From Candidatus Glassbacteria bacterium RIFCSPLOWO2_12_FULL_58_11 (GTDB lineage: Bacteria; Gemmatimonadota; Glassbacteria; GWA2-58-10): 25,389 bases of DNA. Location: assembly GCA_001780825.1 (NCBI GenBank), contig MFIX01000111.1, forward strand, positions 1,798-27,186, read 5' to 3'. Below the pieces are notes generated by a model. The model ran no database searches and had not been told where the DNA came from. It saw nothing but the letters and a program-made list of their open reading frames with translations. Below, in pieces: positions 1 to 7,684 of this stretch. Within the stretch, counting starts at the first letter, position 1. Every line of letters starts with the position of its first letter. Made by a program: the position numbers and the translations under genes.

Positions 1-884
1 GGTATGTGATGGACCGGGACCTGGGGGAATTTCTCGGCCAGGTGTCCGGCCAGCAGTCTCAGGCCATGCTCCTCTGTGACCGGATGATTGAAAATTGCCA
101 CCGGGAACCCCGTATCGATCGCGAACGCGCCGTCCCGCCAGTAGGTGAACCCGTCATCCGAACAGAGCGCCATGTCCGCTTTCAGCTCCTCGATGAAATG
201 GAACATCGGGGTAATCGCGCCCGTGCCCAGCACTATCCGCCAGACTGACTTATCCTCCGGCCCGATAAACTGTACACCGGGTTGTCCGAACCCGGCCACC
301 CTCCCGGCCAGCCGCCTCGCAATATCGCCGGCCGAGGCTCCGCCGCCATCGTACACATAATAGTACCCGCTCCCATCAATCGGCCCCTCCAGCTCCAGCA
401 GCTTGCCCCAGGCGGTCGGGATGCCGATCTTCGCGTACTGGTCCCAGACATCGTGACAGCGGATAATGGTCAGCTTCTTTTCCTCGATCAGGGCTTTCTT
501 GGCACGGACCTGCTCGAAACGGAAAATCTTTTCATCGGTGTCCCAGTGGTTATAATAAGTCGGCTCGTGGGTCACGAACAGGTTGCAACTCATATCGGCC
601 GCTTTTTTCAACGCCCAGGTATAGGACATCCAGCCCACTGCGATCCCGCGCACAATCTCATCCGGAGAACCGGACTTGAAAGTGTCGCAGGTCTTAGTCC
701 AGTCTACCCAGCCGCCGTCCAGCGAATTGAGATACTTGTGCACCTCGCCGGTGGTAAGAGTCCCTTTCGCTAGGGTACTCTCGATTGCCGCAGCAGGAGC
801 GGCGGCCAGCACCGCCGCGGCGCCGGAAACACTGGAAAGGAAACCGCGACGGCCCATCTCACCGGTTTTCTTGTTATCACTCAT
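1..884 (-). CDS. NIF3-like metal-binding protein with Tat signal, partial (C-terminus outside window)
   Basis: The minus-strand reading frame is open from an ATG at 884 to the window edge, giving 294 codons. A strong GAGGAGG ribosome binding site lies just upstream. Residues 11-17 (GRRGFLS) followed by an Ala-rich stretch to about residue 34 form a twin-arginine export signal. The mature part resembles the NIF3 / 'GTP cyclohydrolase I type 2' family: the segment LFVTHEPTYYNH (about 102-113) matches the family's metal-binding 'THHP' region, and near the edge the segment VTEEHGLRLLAGHLAEKFP matches its C-terminal helix. NIF3 proteins are usually cytosolic dinuclear-metal proteins of uncertain function, so the export signal is unusual. 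The second His of the canonical HH pair is Glu here (H106-E107). The gene is divergent from the marR-like gene with 192 bp between the starts. Family assignment is fairly sure; activity is unknown. Confidence 0.75.
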   Translation of the reverse strand, partial: MSDNKKTGEMGRRGFLSSVSGAAAVLAAAPAAAIESTLAKGTLTTGEVHKYLNSLDGGWVDWTKTCDTFKSGSPDEIVRGIAVGWMSYTWALKKAADMSCNLFVTHEPTYYNHWDTDEKIFRFEQVRAKKALIEEKKLTIIRCHDVWDQYAKIGIPTAWGKLLELEGPIDGSGYYYVYDGGGASAGDIARRLAGRVAGFGQPGVQFIGPEDKSVWRIVLGTGAITPMFHFIEELKADMALCSDDGFTYWRDGAFAIDTGFPVAIFNHPVTEEHGLRLLAGHLAEKFPQVPVHHI

Positions 885-1020
885 TTTCCCTCCTCGAATA
901 TTCGTACAAAAATGATCGAACCAGCGCCTCGAATATATCCATCCCCGTTTTTGCGGCCAAGATATTTCATCCCGCTCGAACCGCAAATGAACCGCGGTTC
1001 ACAGAAATAAATATTAGGAG

Positions 1021-1049
1021 TTGACACATTTAATGTCTCTACATATATT
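1021..1049 (+). promoter_or_regulatory. Sigma70-type promoter of the marR-like gene
   Basis: A perfect -35 hexamer TTGACA (1021-1026) is separated by exactly 17 bp from a near-consensus -10 TATATT (1044-1049). Transcription would begin about 20 bp before the ATG at 1077, leaving room for the GGAG ribosome binding site at 1067-1070. Confidence 0.75.
1033..1044. promoter_or_regulatory. Candidate MarR operator in the marR promoter spacer
   Basis: ATGTctctACAT is an inverted repeat with 4-bp arms and a 4-bp centre. It lies between the -35 and -10 elements and touches the -10. It shares the TGT-N4-ACA pattern with the palindrome at 1554-1565. Binding there would block RNA polymerase, which fits autorepression. 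The role is inferred from pattern and position only. Confidence 0.45.
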
Positions 1050-1076
1050 ATAACAGGAACCCGGACGGAGAGTAAA

Positions 1077-1526
1077 ATGAGAATAGAAGATGAAATCAGG
1101 CAAAACAAATTCCGCAGCGAGCGGCAAAAGCTGATTATTAACATTTCGTTTACCAGCAATTGGATTAATAGCCATGTTTTGCGCTTTTTAAAGCCTTTCG
1201 GCATTTCTCCGGAGCAGTACAATGTCCTGCGGATCCTGCGGGGCCAGCACCCCGCGCCTGCCACTGTCAACTTGGTCCGGGATCGAATGATCAACCGGAT
1301 GTCCAATGCTTCCCGGCTGGTCGAGAAGCTGCGCAGGAAAGGCCTGGTGGAAAGGACTGTCTGCGATCAAGATCGCCGGGCGGTCGACCTGCTGATCACC
1401 GGGGCGGGACTGGATTTGCTTAAACAAATCGACAGTGAGACCAACAAGCTGGAGAAGCTGTTCGAAACTGTGACCCGGGAGGAAGCCATGAAAATGAATT
1501 TTCTGCTGGACAAGCTGAGGAGCTGA
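1077..1526 (+). CDS. MarR-family transcriptional regulator (MhqR-like role inferred)
   Basis: This 149-residue protein has the length and layout of a MarR dimer: N-terminal helices (about 1-45), a winged helix-turn-helix (about 46-112) and C-terminal dimerisation helices. The recognition-helix region reads RMSNASRLVEKLRRKGLVER (74-93), followed by the wing with a DQDRRAVD motif (97-104). In this family the D-x-R of the wing contacts DNA. The only cysteine, C96, sits at the base of the wing and could be a redox or electrophile sensor. The gene heads a cluster of nitroreductase, ring-cleaving-dioxygenase and hydrolase genes, the same types that MhqR controls in Bacillus. A consensus promoter with a palindrome in its spacer precedes it, and a similar palindrome lies downstream before the nitroreductase. 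The family is certain; the ligand is inferred. Confidence 0.9.
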   Translation: MRIEDEIRQNKFRSERQKLIINISFTSNWINSHVLRFLKPFGISPEQYNVLRILRGQHPAPATVNLVRDRMINRMSNASRLVEKLRRKGLVERTVCDQDRRAVDLLITGAGLDLLKQIDSETNKLEKLFETVTREEAMKMNFLLDKLRS

Positions 1527-1553
1527 GGCTCACAAAATTTTTTCTCCATTTAG

Positions 1554-1565
1554 GTGTATATACAC
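1554..1565. promoter_or_regulatory. Candidate MarR operator before the nitroreductase operon
   Basis: GTGTATATACAC is a perfect 12-bp palindrome, 32 bp before the nitroreductase ATG. Its TGT-N4-ACA core matches the palindrome in the marR promoter. I see no convincing -35/-10 pair around it, so the operon promoter is unplaced. The ribosome binding site AAGGAGG lies at 1586-1592. Confidence 0.45.
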
Positions 1566-1597
1566 TTATTTTCGCTACGCTATATAAGGAGGACAGA

Positions 1598-2170
1598 ATG
1601 CACGAGCTGATTGAAAAAAGAAGAAGCCCGCGCGCGTATTCCACCCGGCCGGTGGAACCGGAAAAACTGCGCGAACTATTCGAGGCGGCCCGCTGGGCTG
1701 CCTCCTGTTTCAACGAGCAGCCTTGGCGCTTCATCTACGCTGCCCGGGAGGACAAGGAAAATTTCAACCGGCTCTTCGACTGCCTGGTGGAAAAGAACCA
1801 GCTCTGGGTGAAAAACGCTCCGCTGCTCATGCTGACTGTCGCCTGCGGCACATTCGCCCATAACGGGAAGCCTAACCGTCATGCCTGGCACGATGTCGGC
1901 CTGGCGATGGGTAATTTTACGCTGCAAGCCTCGGCGCTGGGACTTTACGTGCACCAGATGGCTGGATTTTCCTCGGACAAGGCGCGGGAAAACCTGGGAC
2001 TTCCCGCGGGTTACGACCCCGTGGCAATGGTGACCGTGGGTTATCTGGGCGATATCGGGCAGTTACCCGAGAGCCTCCGTCAGGCCGAAACCGCTCCGCG
2101 GAGCAGGAAAGCGCTGGATGAACTGGTCCATTATGGAGCGTGGGGCACTAAGTCCGGCCTGCCGGCTTAG
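1598..2170 (+). CDS. Nitroreductase-family FMN oxidoreductase (MhqN-like)
   Basis: This is a 190-residue protein of normal length for the nitroreductase family, which uses FMN and NAD(P)H to reduce quinones, nitro compounds or other electrophiles in the cytosol. The N-terminal FMN-phosphate motif is EKRRSPRAYS (6-15). The ASCFNEQPWRF segment (about 35-45) is the classic second FMN-binding stretch, and the C-terminal part has the family's 'YVHQMAGF' region. The start is fixed by a strong AAGGAGG five bases upstream. It is the first structural gene after the marR-like regulator, as expected for a counterpart of Bacillus MhqN. The substrate cannot be read from the sequence. Confidence 0.9.
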   Translation: MHELIEKRRSPRAYSTRPVEPEKLRELFEAARWAASCFNEQPWRFIYAAREDKENFNRLFDCLVEKNQLWVKNAPLLMLTVACGTFAHNGKPNRHAWHDVGLAMGNFTLQASALGLYVHQMAGFSSDKARENLGLPAGYDPVAMVTVGYLGDIGQLPESLRQAETAPRSRKALDELVHYGAWGTKSGLPA

Positions 2171-2238
2171 GGTGCAAGATCCAGCGCGGCTGTTGTAAAT
2201 CTGGAGGTTATTGTACATATTGGACCAGGAGAGTTTTT

Positions 2239-2622
2239 ATGGCTGGAAGCGAGAACACCAATGCAGGGGTCGAACAGTTTTTCGGGTGCATTCCCGCGCC
2301 GCTGGGAAAGCTGGCAGCCAGTCTCCGGGCAATCGTGAAAACTGCCGCGCCGCAAGCCCGGGAGGAGATCAAGTGGGGCTTCCCCTGCTATACGCAGAAC
2401 AGTATGCTTTGCTACATCCGGCCGGCGAAAGCCCACCTCACTTTCGGTTTTTACAAGGGAGCCAGCCTAACCGACCCCGAGAATCTGCTCGAAGGGACCG
2501 GCAAGGGCCTGCGTCACGTGAAGATCAGGCGCTCCGGGGATATCCGTGCAAATATTTTCAGCCGCTGGATCAGGGAGGCTGTCGAGTTGAACGAACGGGA
2601 AAAAGAGGCAAAGAAATGCTGA
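2239..2622 (+). CDS. DUF1801 / YdhG-like protein
   Basis: This 127-residue cytosolic protein has no signal or membrane segment. The pattern of a helical N-terminus (about residues 11-43), then the EEIKWGFPCY motif (44-53), then a strand-rich stretch with LTFGFYKG and a final GLRHVKIR segment, is that of the DUF1801/YdhG family, whose biochemical role is not settled ('iron chaperone-like' in some annotations). The ribosome binding site CAGGAGAG lies just upstream of the ATG. It starts 68 bp after the nitroreductase and overlaps the next gene by 7 bp, so it is probably co-transcribed and co-translated. Its place in an electrophile-stress cluster suggests a stress role, but this is inference. 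Confidence 0.8.
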   Translation: MAGSENTNAGVEQFFGCIPAPLGKLAASLRAIVKTAAPQAREEIKWGFPCYTQNSMLCYIRPAKAHLTFGFYKGASLTDPENLLEGTGKGLRHVKIRRSGDIRANIFSRWIREAVELNEREKEAKKC

Positions 2623-2999
2623 AAGTGACCCGCATATTCACTAGCCCGGATGGGGAGAGCCATTTCGACGAGGAAGAAATCGAACTGTTCGACAAAGGCG
2701 AAATTGGCCGTCTCTCGAAATCCGTGCCGGCCCGCGGCGTGATGTTCCGTGAAAACGAGGCGACCTATAATTATGACTGGCACACTGCTCCGCAGCGCCA
2801 GTACGTGGTGCTGCTGGACGGGGAGATCGAAATCGAGGTCAGCGATGGTGAGAAGCGGAGGTTCCGGGGCGGGGATATCCTGCTGGTGGAGGACACCACG
2901 GGTAAGGGGCACCGTTCCCGCACTGTGGATAATCGCAGCCGACGGTCGCTGTTTATAGTTCTGGATCAGGCCGCGGATCAATTGGGAGAGTCGCCTTGA
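2616..2999 (+). CDS. Small single-domain cupin protein
   Basis: This 127-residue protein starts at an ATG inside the last codons of the DUF1801 gene; the overlap implies translational coupling. The reading frame is open further upstream to about 2211, but that stretch is antiparallel in meaning to the DUF1801 gene (another frame), so the short start is chosen. The cupin core is visible: QRQYVVLLDGEIEIEVSDGE (about 65-84) is the first cupin motif and the GGDILLVEDTTGKGH segment is the second. The usual metal-binding 'HxH' of motif 1 is reduced to W-H-T-A-P-Q-R-Q, so metal binding is uncertain. The fold is likely; the function is unknown. Confidence 0.8.
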   Translation: MLKVTRIFTSPDGESHFDEEEIELFDKGEIGRLSKSVPARGVMFRENEATYNYDWHTAPQRQYVVLLDGEIEIEVSDGEKRRFRGGDILLVEDTTGKGHRSRTVDNRSRRSLFIVLDQAADQLGESP

Positions 3000-3018
3000 A
3001 TAGTTAAGGAGCAGGACA

Positions 3019-3987
3019 ATGGGTAAAAAAATCCTCGGTATTCATCATATAACTGCGCTGGCCGGTGATCCGCAGGAAAACTTCGATTTTTACGCCGGTT
3101 TCCTGGGCCTGCGCCTGCTGAAAAAAACGGTCAACTACGATGATCCGCAGACTTACCATTTTTATTATGGGGACGCCGAGGGGTCGCCGGGCACGGTCCT
3201 CACCTTTTTCCCGGTCGGGGCGAACAGCTACCGATTAAGTCCCGGGGCCGGGTTGGTAAGCGCGGTGAGCTGGAGCGTTCCCGCGGGCGCACTGGAGTAC
3301 TGGATTCAAAGACTCGGGACACATTCCATCGAGGTGCACGGACCCTTCGAGCGGTTCGGGGAGCGTGCTGTCGCTTTCCAGGACCCGGACGGCCTGCAGC
3401 TGGAGCTTGTCGAGACGGCGGAGGTCTCCGGGAAGCTCTGGGAATACGGGCCGGTCTCCCGGGATTATGCAATCCGCGGCATCTACAGCGCGACCCTGAC
3501 TGTCCGAAACCATCAGCCCACCGAACAATTGCTCATCGGGGGGCTGGAGCTAAGGCCTATGGCCGCCGAGGGCAACCGACGGCGCTATATCTCCGCCTCC
3601 GGCGGCCCGGGGCGGCTGGTCGATATCCTGGAGCAGGCGGAGGGCCGTTACGGCATAGTCGGCTTGGGAGCGGTCCACCATATCGCCTGGCGCACGCCGG
3701 ACGACCGGACCCAGCTCGAGCTTCGCGGCACGCTAGAGCGGGAGGGCTATGCCCTCTCTCCGGTGCTCGACCGCAATTACTTCCGCTCGGTCTATTTCCG
3801 CGAGCCGGGCCGGATACTCTTCGAGATCGCCACCGACCCGCCCGGATTCATGGTCGATGAACCGGCCGACAGGCTCGGCACGGAGCTGAAACTCCCCCGC
3901 TTTCTCGAGGCGCAGCGCGAGACTATCGAGCGGTTCCTGGAGCCGGTAGCTGTCCCGGAATTCAACAAGAGCGGAGCGCAGCCATGA
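3019..3987 (+). CDS. VOC-family ring-cleaving dioxygenase, MhqO/MhqE type
   Basis: This 322-residue protein consists of two pairs of vicinal-oxygen-chelate modules (about 1-135 and 150-280). It carries the family signature at the start (ILGIHHITAL, with candidate metal ligand H10), a second VHHIAW (H220/H221), and the diagnostic C-terminal YFRSVYFREPGRILFEIATD stretch (254-273) with candidate ligand E269. These features match the MhqO/MhqE/MhqA proteins, which in Bacillus are induced by methylhydroquinone and thought to open quinone or catechol rings with a bound divalent metal. The ribosome binding site AAGGAG lies eight bases before the ATG. It is 19 bp from the cupin gene and overlaps the next gene by ATGA. 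Family is secure; the exact aromatic substrate is not. Confidence 0.9.
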   Translation: MGKKILGIHHITALAGDPQENFDFYAGFLGLRLLKKTVNYDDPQTYHFYYGDAEGSPGTVLTFFPVGANSYRLSPGAGLVSAVSWSVPAGALEYWIQRLGTHSIEVHGPFERFGERAVAFQDPDGLQLELVETAEVSGKLWEYGPVSRDYAIRGIYSATLTVRNHQPTEQLLIGGLELRPMAAEGNRRRYISASGGPGRLVDILEQAEGRYGIVGLGAVHHIAWRTPDDRTQLELRGTLEREGYALSPVLDRNYFRSVYFREPGRILFEIATDPPGFMVDEPADRLGTELKLPRFLEAQRETIERFLEPVAVPEFNKSGAQP

Positions 3988-4628
3988 AAGGGACGGAAAA
4001 CCCGTATCAGGACCTCAACCCGCTGAGCACCGGAATGCCCCTCGAAATGGCCCGCGCGGCAATGCTTATGCTTCACGGCCGCGGAGGAACCGCGCAAGGC
4101 ATCCTGTCGCTGGCCGAGGCACTCCAGCGGCCCGGCTTCACCTACCTTGCGCCTCAGGCCGCAGATAACTCCTGGTACCCGTTCAGCTTCCTGGAGCCGC
4201 TGGAGAAAAACCGGCTCTGGATCGACTCGAGCCTGAAAGCCGTGGGCGAGCTGATCGAGCGTGTAGAAGCACAGGGCATTCCAGCCGATAAGCTGATTAT
4301 CCTCGGGTTTTCCCAGGGGGCCTGCATGGGCCTCGAGTATGCAGCTCGTCGGGGGAGCAGATTCGGTGGAGTCGTGGGTTTAAGCGGCGGGCTGATCGGG
4401 CCGCCGGGCACCGTGTACTCTTACAGCGGCACGCTCGAGGGCACCCCGCTATTCCTGGGCTGCAGCGAAAACGATCCGCACATCCCCCGCGCCCGGCTGG
4501 AGGAAACCGCCGACGTATTCGAGTCCCTTGGCGCACAGGTTACCTTCCGGCTCTATCCCGGCGTGGACCACGGGGTCAACCGCGATGAAATAGATTTTAT
4601 AGGCCGGATGATGACCGCGCTTATTTAA
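3984..4628 (+). CDS. Phospholipase/carboxylesterase-type alpha/beta hydrolase, MhqD-like
   Basis: This 214-residue single-domain serine hydrolase shows an oxyanion-loop motif MLMLHGRGG (27-35), the nucleophile elbow LGFSQGA with Ser110, an acid in SENDPHIP (Asp164) and the catalytic His in VDHGVN (His196). Length and motif order match the carboxylesterase family that includes Bacillus MhqD/YodD. There is no signal peptide, so it acts in the cytosol. Its ATG overlaps the TGA of the dioxygenase gene (ATGA), which is good evidence that the two are coupled. A dioxygenase-hydrolase pairing suggests hydrolysis of ring-cleavage products or esters, but this is inferred. No clear terminator follows; the 160 bp to the next chosen start holds no other gene. 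Confidence 0.88.
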   Translation: MKGTENPYQDLNPLSTGMPLEMARAAMLMLHGRGGTAQGILSLAEALQRPGFTYLAPQAADNSWYPFSFLEPLEKNRLWIDSSLKAVGELIERVEAQGIPADKLIILGFSQGACMGLEYAARRGSRFGGVVGLSGGLIGPPGTVYSYSGTLEGTPLFLGCSENDPHIPRARLEETADVFESLGAQVTFRLYPGVDHGVNRDEIDFIGRMMTALI

Positions 4629-4789
4629 GCCGGCCGGACAATTAGCCATCGTTCTCTTGCCTTCCCAGGCTTTCCGCTGTTTGCTCTTTCCCGCCGAATG
4701 AATTACTATTGAAAGCGATCCGCAAGCTGGAGCCTCCCGGCAGGCCTACCGGGGAACTGGTTTTGTTTTTTCAGGAAAGGATATGGGAA

Positions 4790-6553
4790 GTGATCACCCG
4801 GAAATTATCTCTATCTGCAGTCCTGCTGCCGTTAATACTGTTTACTCTCTCCTGTAAGGCACGGCCGGTTCCGGCGGTCAGCGGACTGAAAGCCGAGTTC
4901 CGCCAGGGTCAGGTTTTTCTCACCTGGCGCGAGCCCCCGGGCGAGCATGGCGGCACTTTCAATGTTTACCTCGGCGATTCGCGGATCAGGCGGCGCAATC
5001 TGGAGAAAACTGTCCGGCTGGCCGAAAGGATCGAGGCGCATTCCGCGCGCGACTGGTGGCAGGATTCGCTGACTTATTTTTCCAGGGCGGTGACTTCGCC
5101 CGCGGGATTCCTGATCCGGGAAGGCGGAGAGCCGCTCGATCCCGCCGGGGGTTTGTTCGTGCATACTGTCAGGGAGGGAGAGCCGGCCCAGGCCTGGTAT
5201 GCAGTCACGATGACTGTCGGCGGAGTCGAGAACCGGGATATCATGCGCGGAATGAACACGCTCGAGGAGCCGCTCAGCCAGAAGCCGATGCCCATCCAGC
5301 CGATCTGGCTTGGCGATCCTGCCGACAAGCCCGAGCCGGGAGCGGCCGCTGGCCTGCCCGCCATGTTCAGCCTTCACGGCCGCGGCGGTTCCGAGCCGGT
5401 CACCTGGCTCGTTTTCGGCGACCGGGAGATGGGCTGGCGCGAGGGCCTGCCATTCAAATTCCAGACGGTCATGAAAGAGAAATACCTGCGTATCGCTCCG
5501 ACCGACCGGACCTGGGTGGGCCGCACCCTGAGCGAGTCCTGGGATGCGCGCGACCATTTCTCGCCGGCCATCGACACTTTCTGGTACGGCTACAATGACC
5601 ATATCTATGACCGTCAGCTTATGGACACCGGCACGCCGGTCAATTATACCGAGAGGAAAAACCGCTGGATCCTCGCCTGGGCCCAGTCTTATTTCCGGCC
5701 CGACAGCCAGCGCGTGGTGCTCGAGGGCGGCTCGATGGGCGGCTGCGGCGGCCTGTCCTGGGGACTGCGGCACCCCGAGCTGTTCTCCGCGGTCATGGCG
5801 GCGGTCCCATTGGTGGGCTATTTCGGCGCGGATTGGGGCGGCAGCGAAAAGCGGCTAACCGCGGTCTGCGGCCCGCTGGATCGGAACGACAGCGAGGGCG
5901 TAATCCTGCGCGAGCGCATGGATTCCCGGAGCGTGCTGCAAGAGGCCGAGGAAAAGGGCCTGGATTTGCCGTTCCTGGTAATCTCCAATGCCCGCCGGGA
6001 CGGCTCGATCCCCTGGCGGCCCAACCCGCGTTACTACCGGGCTCTGAACGAATCCCGCCAGGGTTTCATGGCCGCCTGGGACAATTTAACCCATGCCGAC
6101 TGCATGGACAATGCGGACCCCTGGTTCAAGAAATGGATGGACCCGCAGACTCTCTTCTATTTCAGCCTCGGAGAAAGCTTCCCCGCTTTCAGCAATTACT
6201 CCCTGGACAGCGATCCGGGAGAAGGCGATTCCTCCCAGGGCGACCTGATCGGCTACCGGAATTTCGGGCTGGAGTGGAAAGACCTCACTGATGAGCCTTC
6301 CGAATATGCTCTTACAGTCTTTTTAGCTGCTGGAAAGCCGAAACTGCCGGCGATAGTGGATATTACGCCCCGTAGGGTTCAGCGCTTTGCTTTGAAACCA
6401 GATGAGGAAATTGTGCTGATAGAGCAGAGCCTTGAAGGCAAAGAGCTGCTGCGCAAAAAAGCCCGGGCCGACCACACCGGACACGTAACTTTCTATAAGT
6501 TTATGCTTCTAAGCAAGCAAGGCAACCGCCTGGTTATCCGCAAAACGGGCTGA
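4790..6553 (+). CDS. Secreted or lipid-anchored two-domain esterase (alpha/beta hydrolase)
   Basis: A GTG start at 4790 is chosen because AGGAAAGG lies nine bases upstream and the protein then begins MITRKLSLSAVLLP, an ideal export signal ending in TLSCKA (possible weak lipobox). A TTG at 4709 would add 27 residues before the signal and is less likely. The 587-residue product has a fibronectin-III-like beta domain after the signal (about residues 27-90), a linker, and an alpha/beta hydrolase domain beginning at MFSLHGRGG (about 192). The nucleophile elbow is LEGGSMGGCGG with Ser315, and a candidate His is in NLTHADCMDN. A further C-terminal region (about 470-587) looks like another beta domain. 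The substrate is unknown. The HGRGG oxyanion motif resembles that of the hydrolase just upstream, but the two are not close overall. Confidence 0.8.
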   Translation: MITRKLSLSAVLLPLILFTLSCKARPVPAVSGLKAEFRQGQVFLTWREPPGEHGGTFNVYLGDSRIRRRNLEKTVRLAERIEAHSARDWWQDSLTYFSRAVTSPAGFLIREGGEPLDPAGGLFVHTVREGEPAQAWYAVTMTVGGVENRDIMRGMNTLEEPLSQKPMPIQPIWLGDPADKPEPGAAAGLPAMFSLHGRGGSEPVTWLVFGDREMGWREGLPFKFQTVMKEKYLRIAPTDRTWVGRTLSESWDARDHFSPAIDTFWYGYNDHIYDRQLMDTGTPVNYTERKNRWILAWAQSYFRPDSQRVVLEGGSMGGCGGLSWGLRHPELFSAVMAAVPLVGYFGADWGGSEKRLTAVCGPLDRNDSEGVILRERMDSRSVLQEAEEKGLDLPFLVISNARRDGSIPWRPNPRYYRALNESRQGFMAAWDNLTHADCMDNADPWFKKWMDPQTLFYFSLGESFPAFSNYSLDSDPGEGDSSQGDLIGYRNFGLEWKDLTDEPSEYALTVFLAAGKPKLPAIVDITPRRVQRFALKPDEEIVLIEQSLEGKELLRKKARADHTGHVTFYKFMLLSKQGNRLVIRKTG

Positions 6554-6632
6554 CCGGGGCTTTTTATGATATACGGTGGCGGGTTATAAATCCCGGTGGA
6601 ATTTTCGGCGGGCATGGGGAAACAGGTCCGGC

Positions 6633-6661
6633 GCCGGAGAGGCGAAATACTTGTCTCCGGC
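6633..6661. other. Hairpin before the ankyrin gene promoter
   Basis: GCCGGAGA (6633-6640) and TCTCCGGC (6654-6661) are perfect 8-bp inverted repeats around a 13-base loop. There is no T-run, so it is a poor intrinsic terminator. It sits two bases before the -35 box at 6664 and could be a weak terminator for the esterase gene or a protein-binding site. Confidence 0.35.
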
Positions 6662-6663
6662 TC

Positions 6664-6693
6664 TTGACCGTGAAGCCTTAAAGGTGCTAAACT
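6664..6693 (+). promoter_or_regulatory. Putative promoter of the ankyrin-repeat gene
   Basis: TTGACC (6664-6669), an 18-bp spacer and TAAACT (6688-6693) form a plausible sigma70 promoter 41 bp before the ATG at 6735. Confidence 0.45.
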
Positions 6694-6734
6694 GTACTGT
6701 TTATTAAAATTATAAACAAGCGGGCCGTGAATAT

Positions 6735-7604
6735 ATGTTTTTCGAGAGCAAACTAACCAAACTCTTCCATGCCATAGCCGAGGGGCAGCTCGCCAGGGCC
6801 AAGGGCTTGCTGGAAAAGGGGCTGAACGTGAACCAGCCGGACGACCAGGGCCGGACCGCCTTGCTAGCCGCAGCCGAGGAGGGGCAGAACGGGATACTGA
6901 CTGCGCTGCTCAAGGCCGGGGCGGATGCGAATCTGGCGACGCCGCAGGGTGAGACGGCGCTGATGGCGGCGGCAAAAAAAGGCAATGCGCCGGTGATGGA
7001 ACTGCTGTTGAAATCCGGGGCCGCGGTCAATGCCAGGGACAGGGATGGCGCCACCGCCCTGATCTTTGCCACGACCTGGGCCACTCGCATGGCCTCGATC
7101 GGCATTGCCAAAACCTTCGAAAAGGTGGCACTCCTGCTCGAAGCGGGCGCCGAGGTCAACGCCGCCGACCGTCATGGGCGCACGGCCCTGATGGTTTCGG
7201 TCAGAAGCGGCGGCGGAACCCTCCAGGAAACCGACCGCCTGCCCGTGCTGAAGGCTTTGATCGCCAAAGGCGCGGATGTCAACCACCAGGGCGAAAAAGG
7301 CCGCACGGCGCTGATGTCGGCAGCTTTCCGGGGACTGAAAGAAACTTTCACTCTCCTGCTGGAAGCCGGCGCGGACCCCGACCTGAAAGACAATTCCGGT
7401 AAAACGGCTCTGATGAACGCCGCCCGGGGCTGTTTCTGGTCCTACCGTCACAACGGCTATTTGTCAATTATCGACCAGCTGCTCGACTTGAATCTCGATC
7501 TGAACCACAAGGACAACCAGGGCAATACCGCGCTGATTGTCGCCCGGCATTACAAGCGCCGGGACATTATTAACCTGCTCAAAAAAGCCGGAGCCTGGGA
7601 CTGA
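6735..7604 (+). CDS. Ankyrin-repeat protein
   Basis: The 289-residue product is almost entirely ankyrin repeats. I count eight: an N-terminal cap (about 8-39), then units starting at RTALLAAA, ETALMAAA, ATALIFAT, RTALMVSV, RTALMSAA, KTALMNAA and a C-terminal NTALIVAR unit. Units four, five and seven carry insertions between the two helices, making them longer than the usual 33 residues. There is no signal peptide, membrane segment or catalytic domain, so it is probably a cytosolic protein-binding scaffold. The ribosome binding site is weak. It has its own putative promoter and is followed 80 bp later by the DUF1080 gene on the same strand. The binding partner is unknown. Confidence 0.9.
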   Translation: MFFESKLTKLFHAIAEGQLARAKGLLEKGLNVNQPDDQGRTALLAAAEEGQNGILTALLKAGADANLATPQGETALMAAAKKGNAPVMELLLKSGAAVNARDRDGATALIFATTWATRMASIGIAKTFEKVALLLEAGAEVNAADRHGRTALMVSVRSGGGTLQETDRLPVLKALIAKGADVNHQGEKGRTALMSAAFRGLKETFTLLLEAGADPDLKDNSGKTALMNAARGCFWSYRHNGYLSIIDQLLDLNLDLNHKDNQGNTALIVARHYKRRDIINLLKKAGAWD

Positions 7605-7684
7605 AGTACCAGCTTGTTTGCCGGCATACGAAGCAATAATTTTGCAGGAACACAATCCTTTCCCACACCTTACCGGAGCATTGA

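Noticed and set aside
881..1306. 141-codon minus-strand frame antisense to marR
   Set aside because: It covers the marR promoter and helix-turn-helix region in reverse; the NIF3-like gene start at 884 with a strong ribosome binding site is the real minus-strand gene here.
2193..2221. Internal promoter TTGTAA-N17-CATATT before the DUF1801 gene
   Set aside because: The hexamers are poor matches and the short 68-bp gap in a coherent cluster does not require a separate promoter.
2211..2615. N-terminal extension of the cupin frame
   Set aside because: It overlaps the DUF1801 gene in another frame and encodes a low-complexity Arg/Ser/Gly-rich product; the ATG at 2616 coupled to the DUF1801 stop explains the cupin better.
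4832..5773. 313-codon minus-strand open frame
   Set aside because: Antisense to the secreted esterase gene; the His/Arg/Gly/Pro-rich product is a GC-driven shadow.
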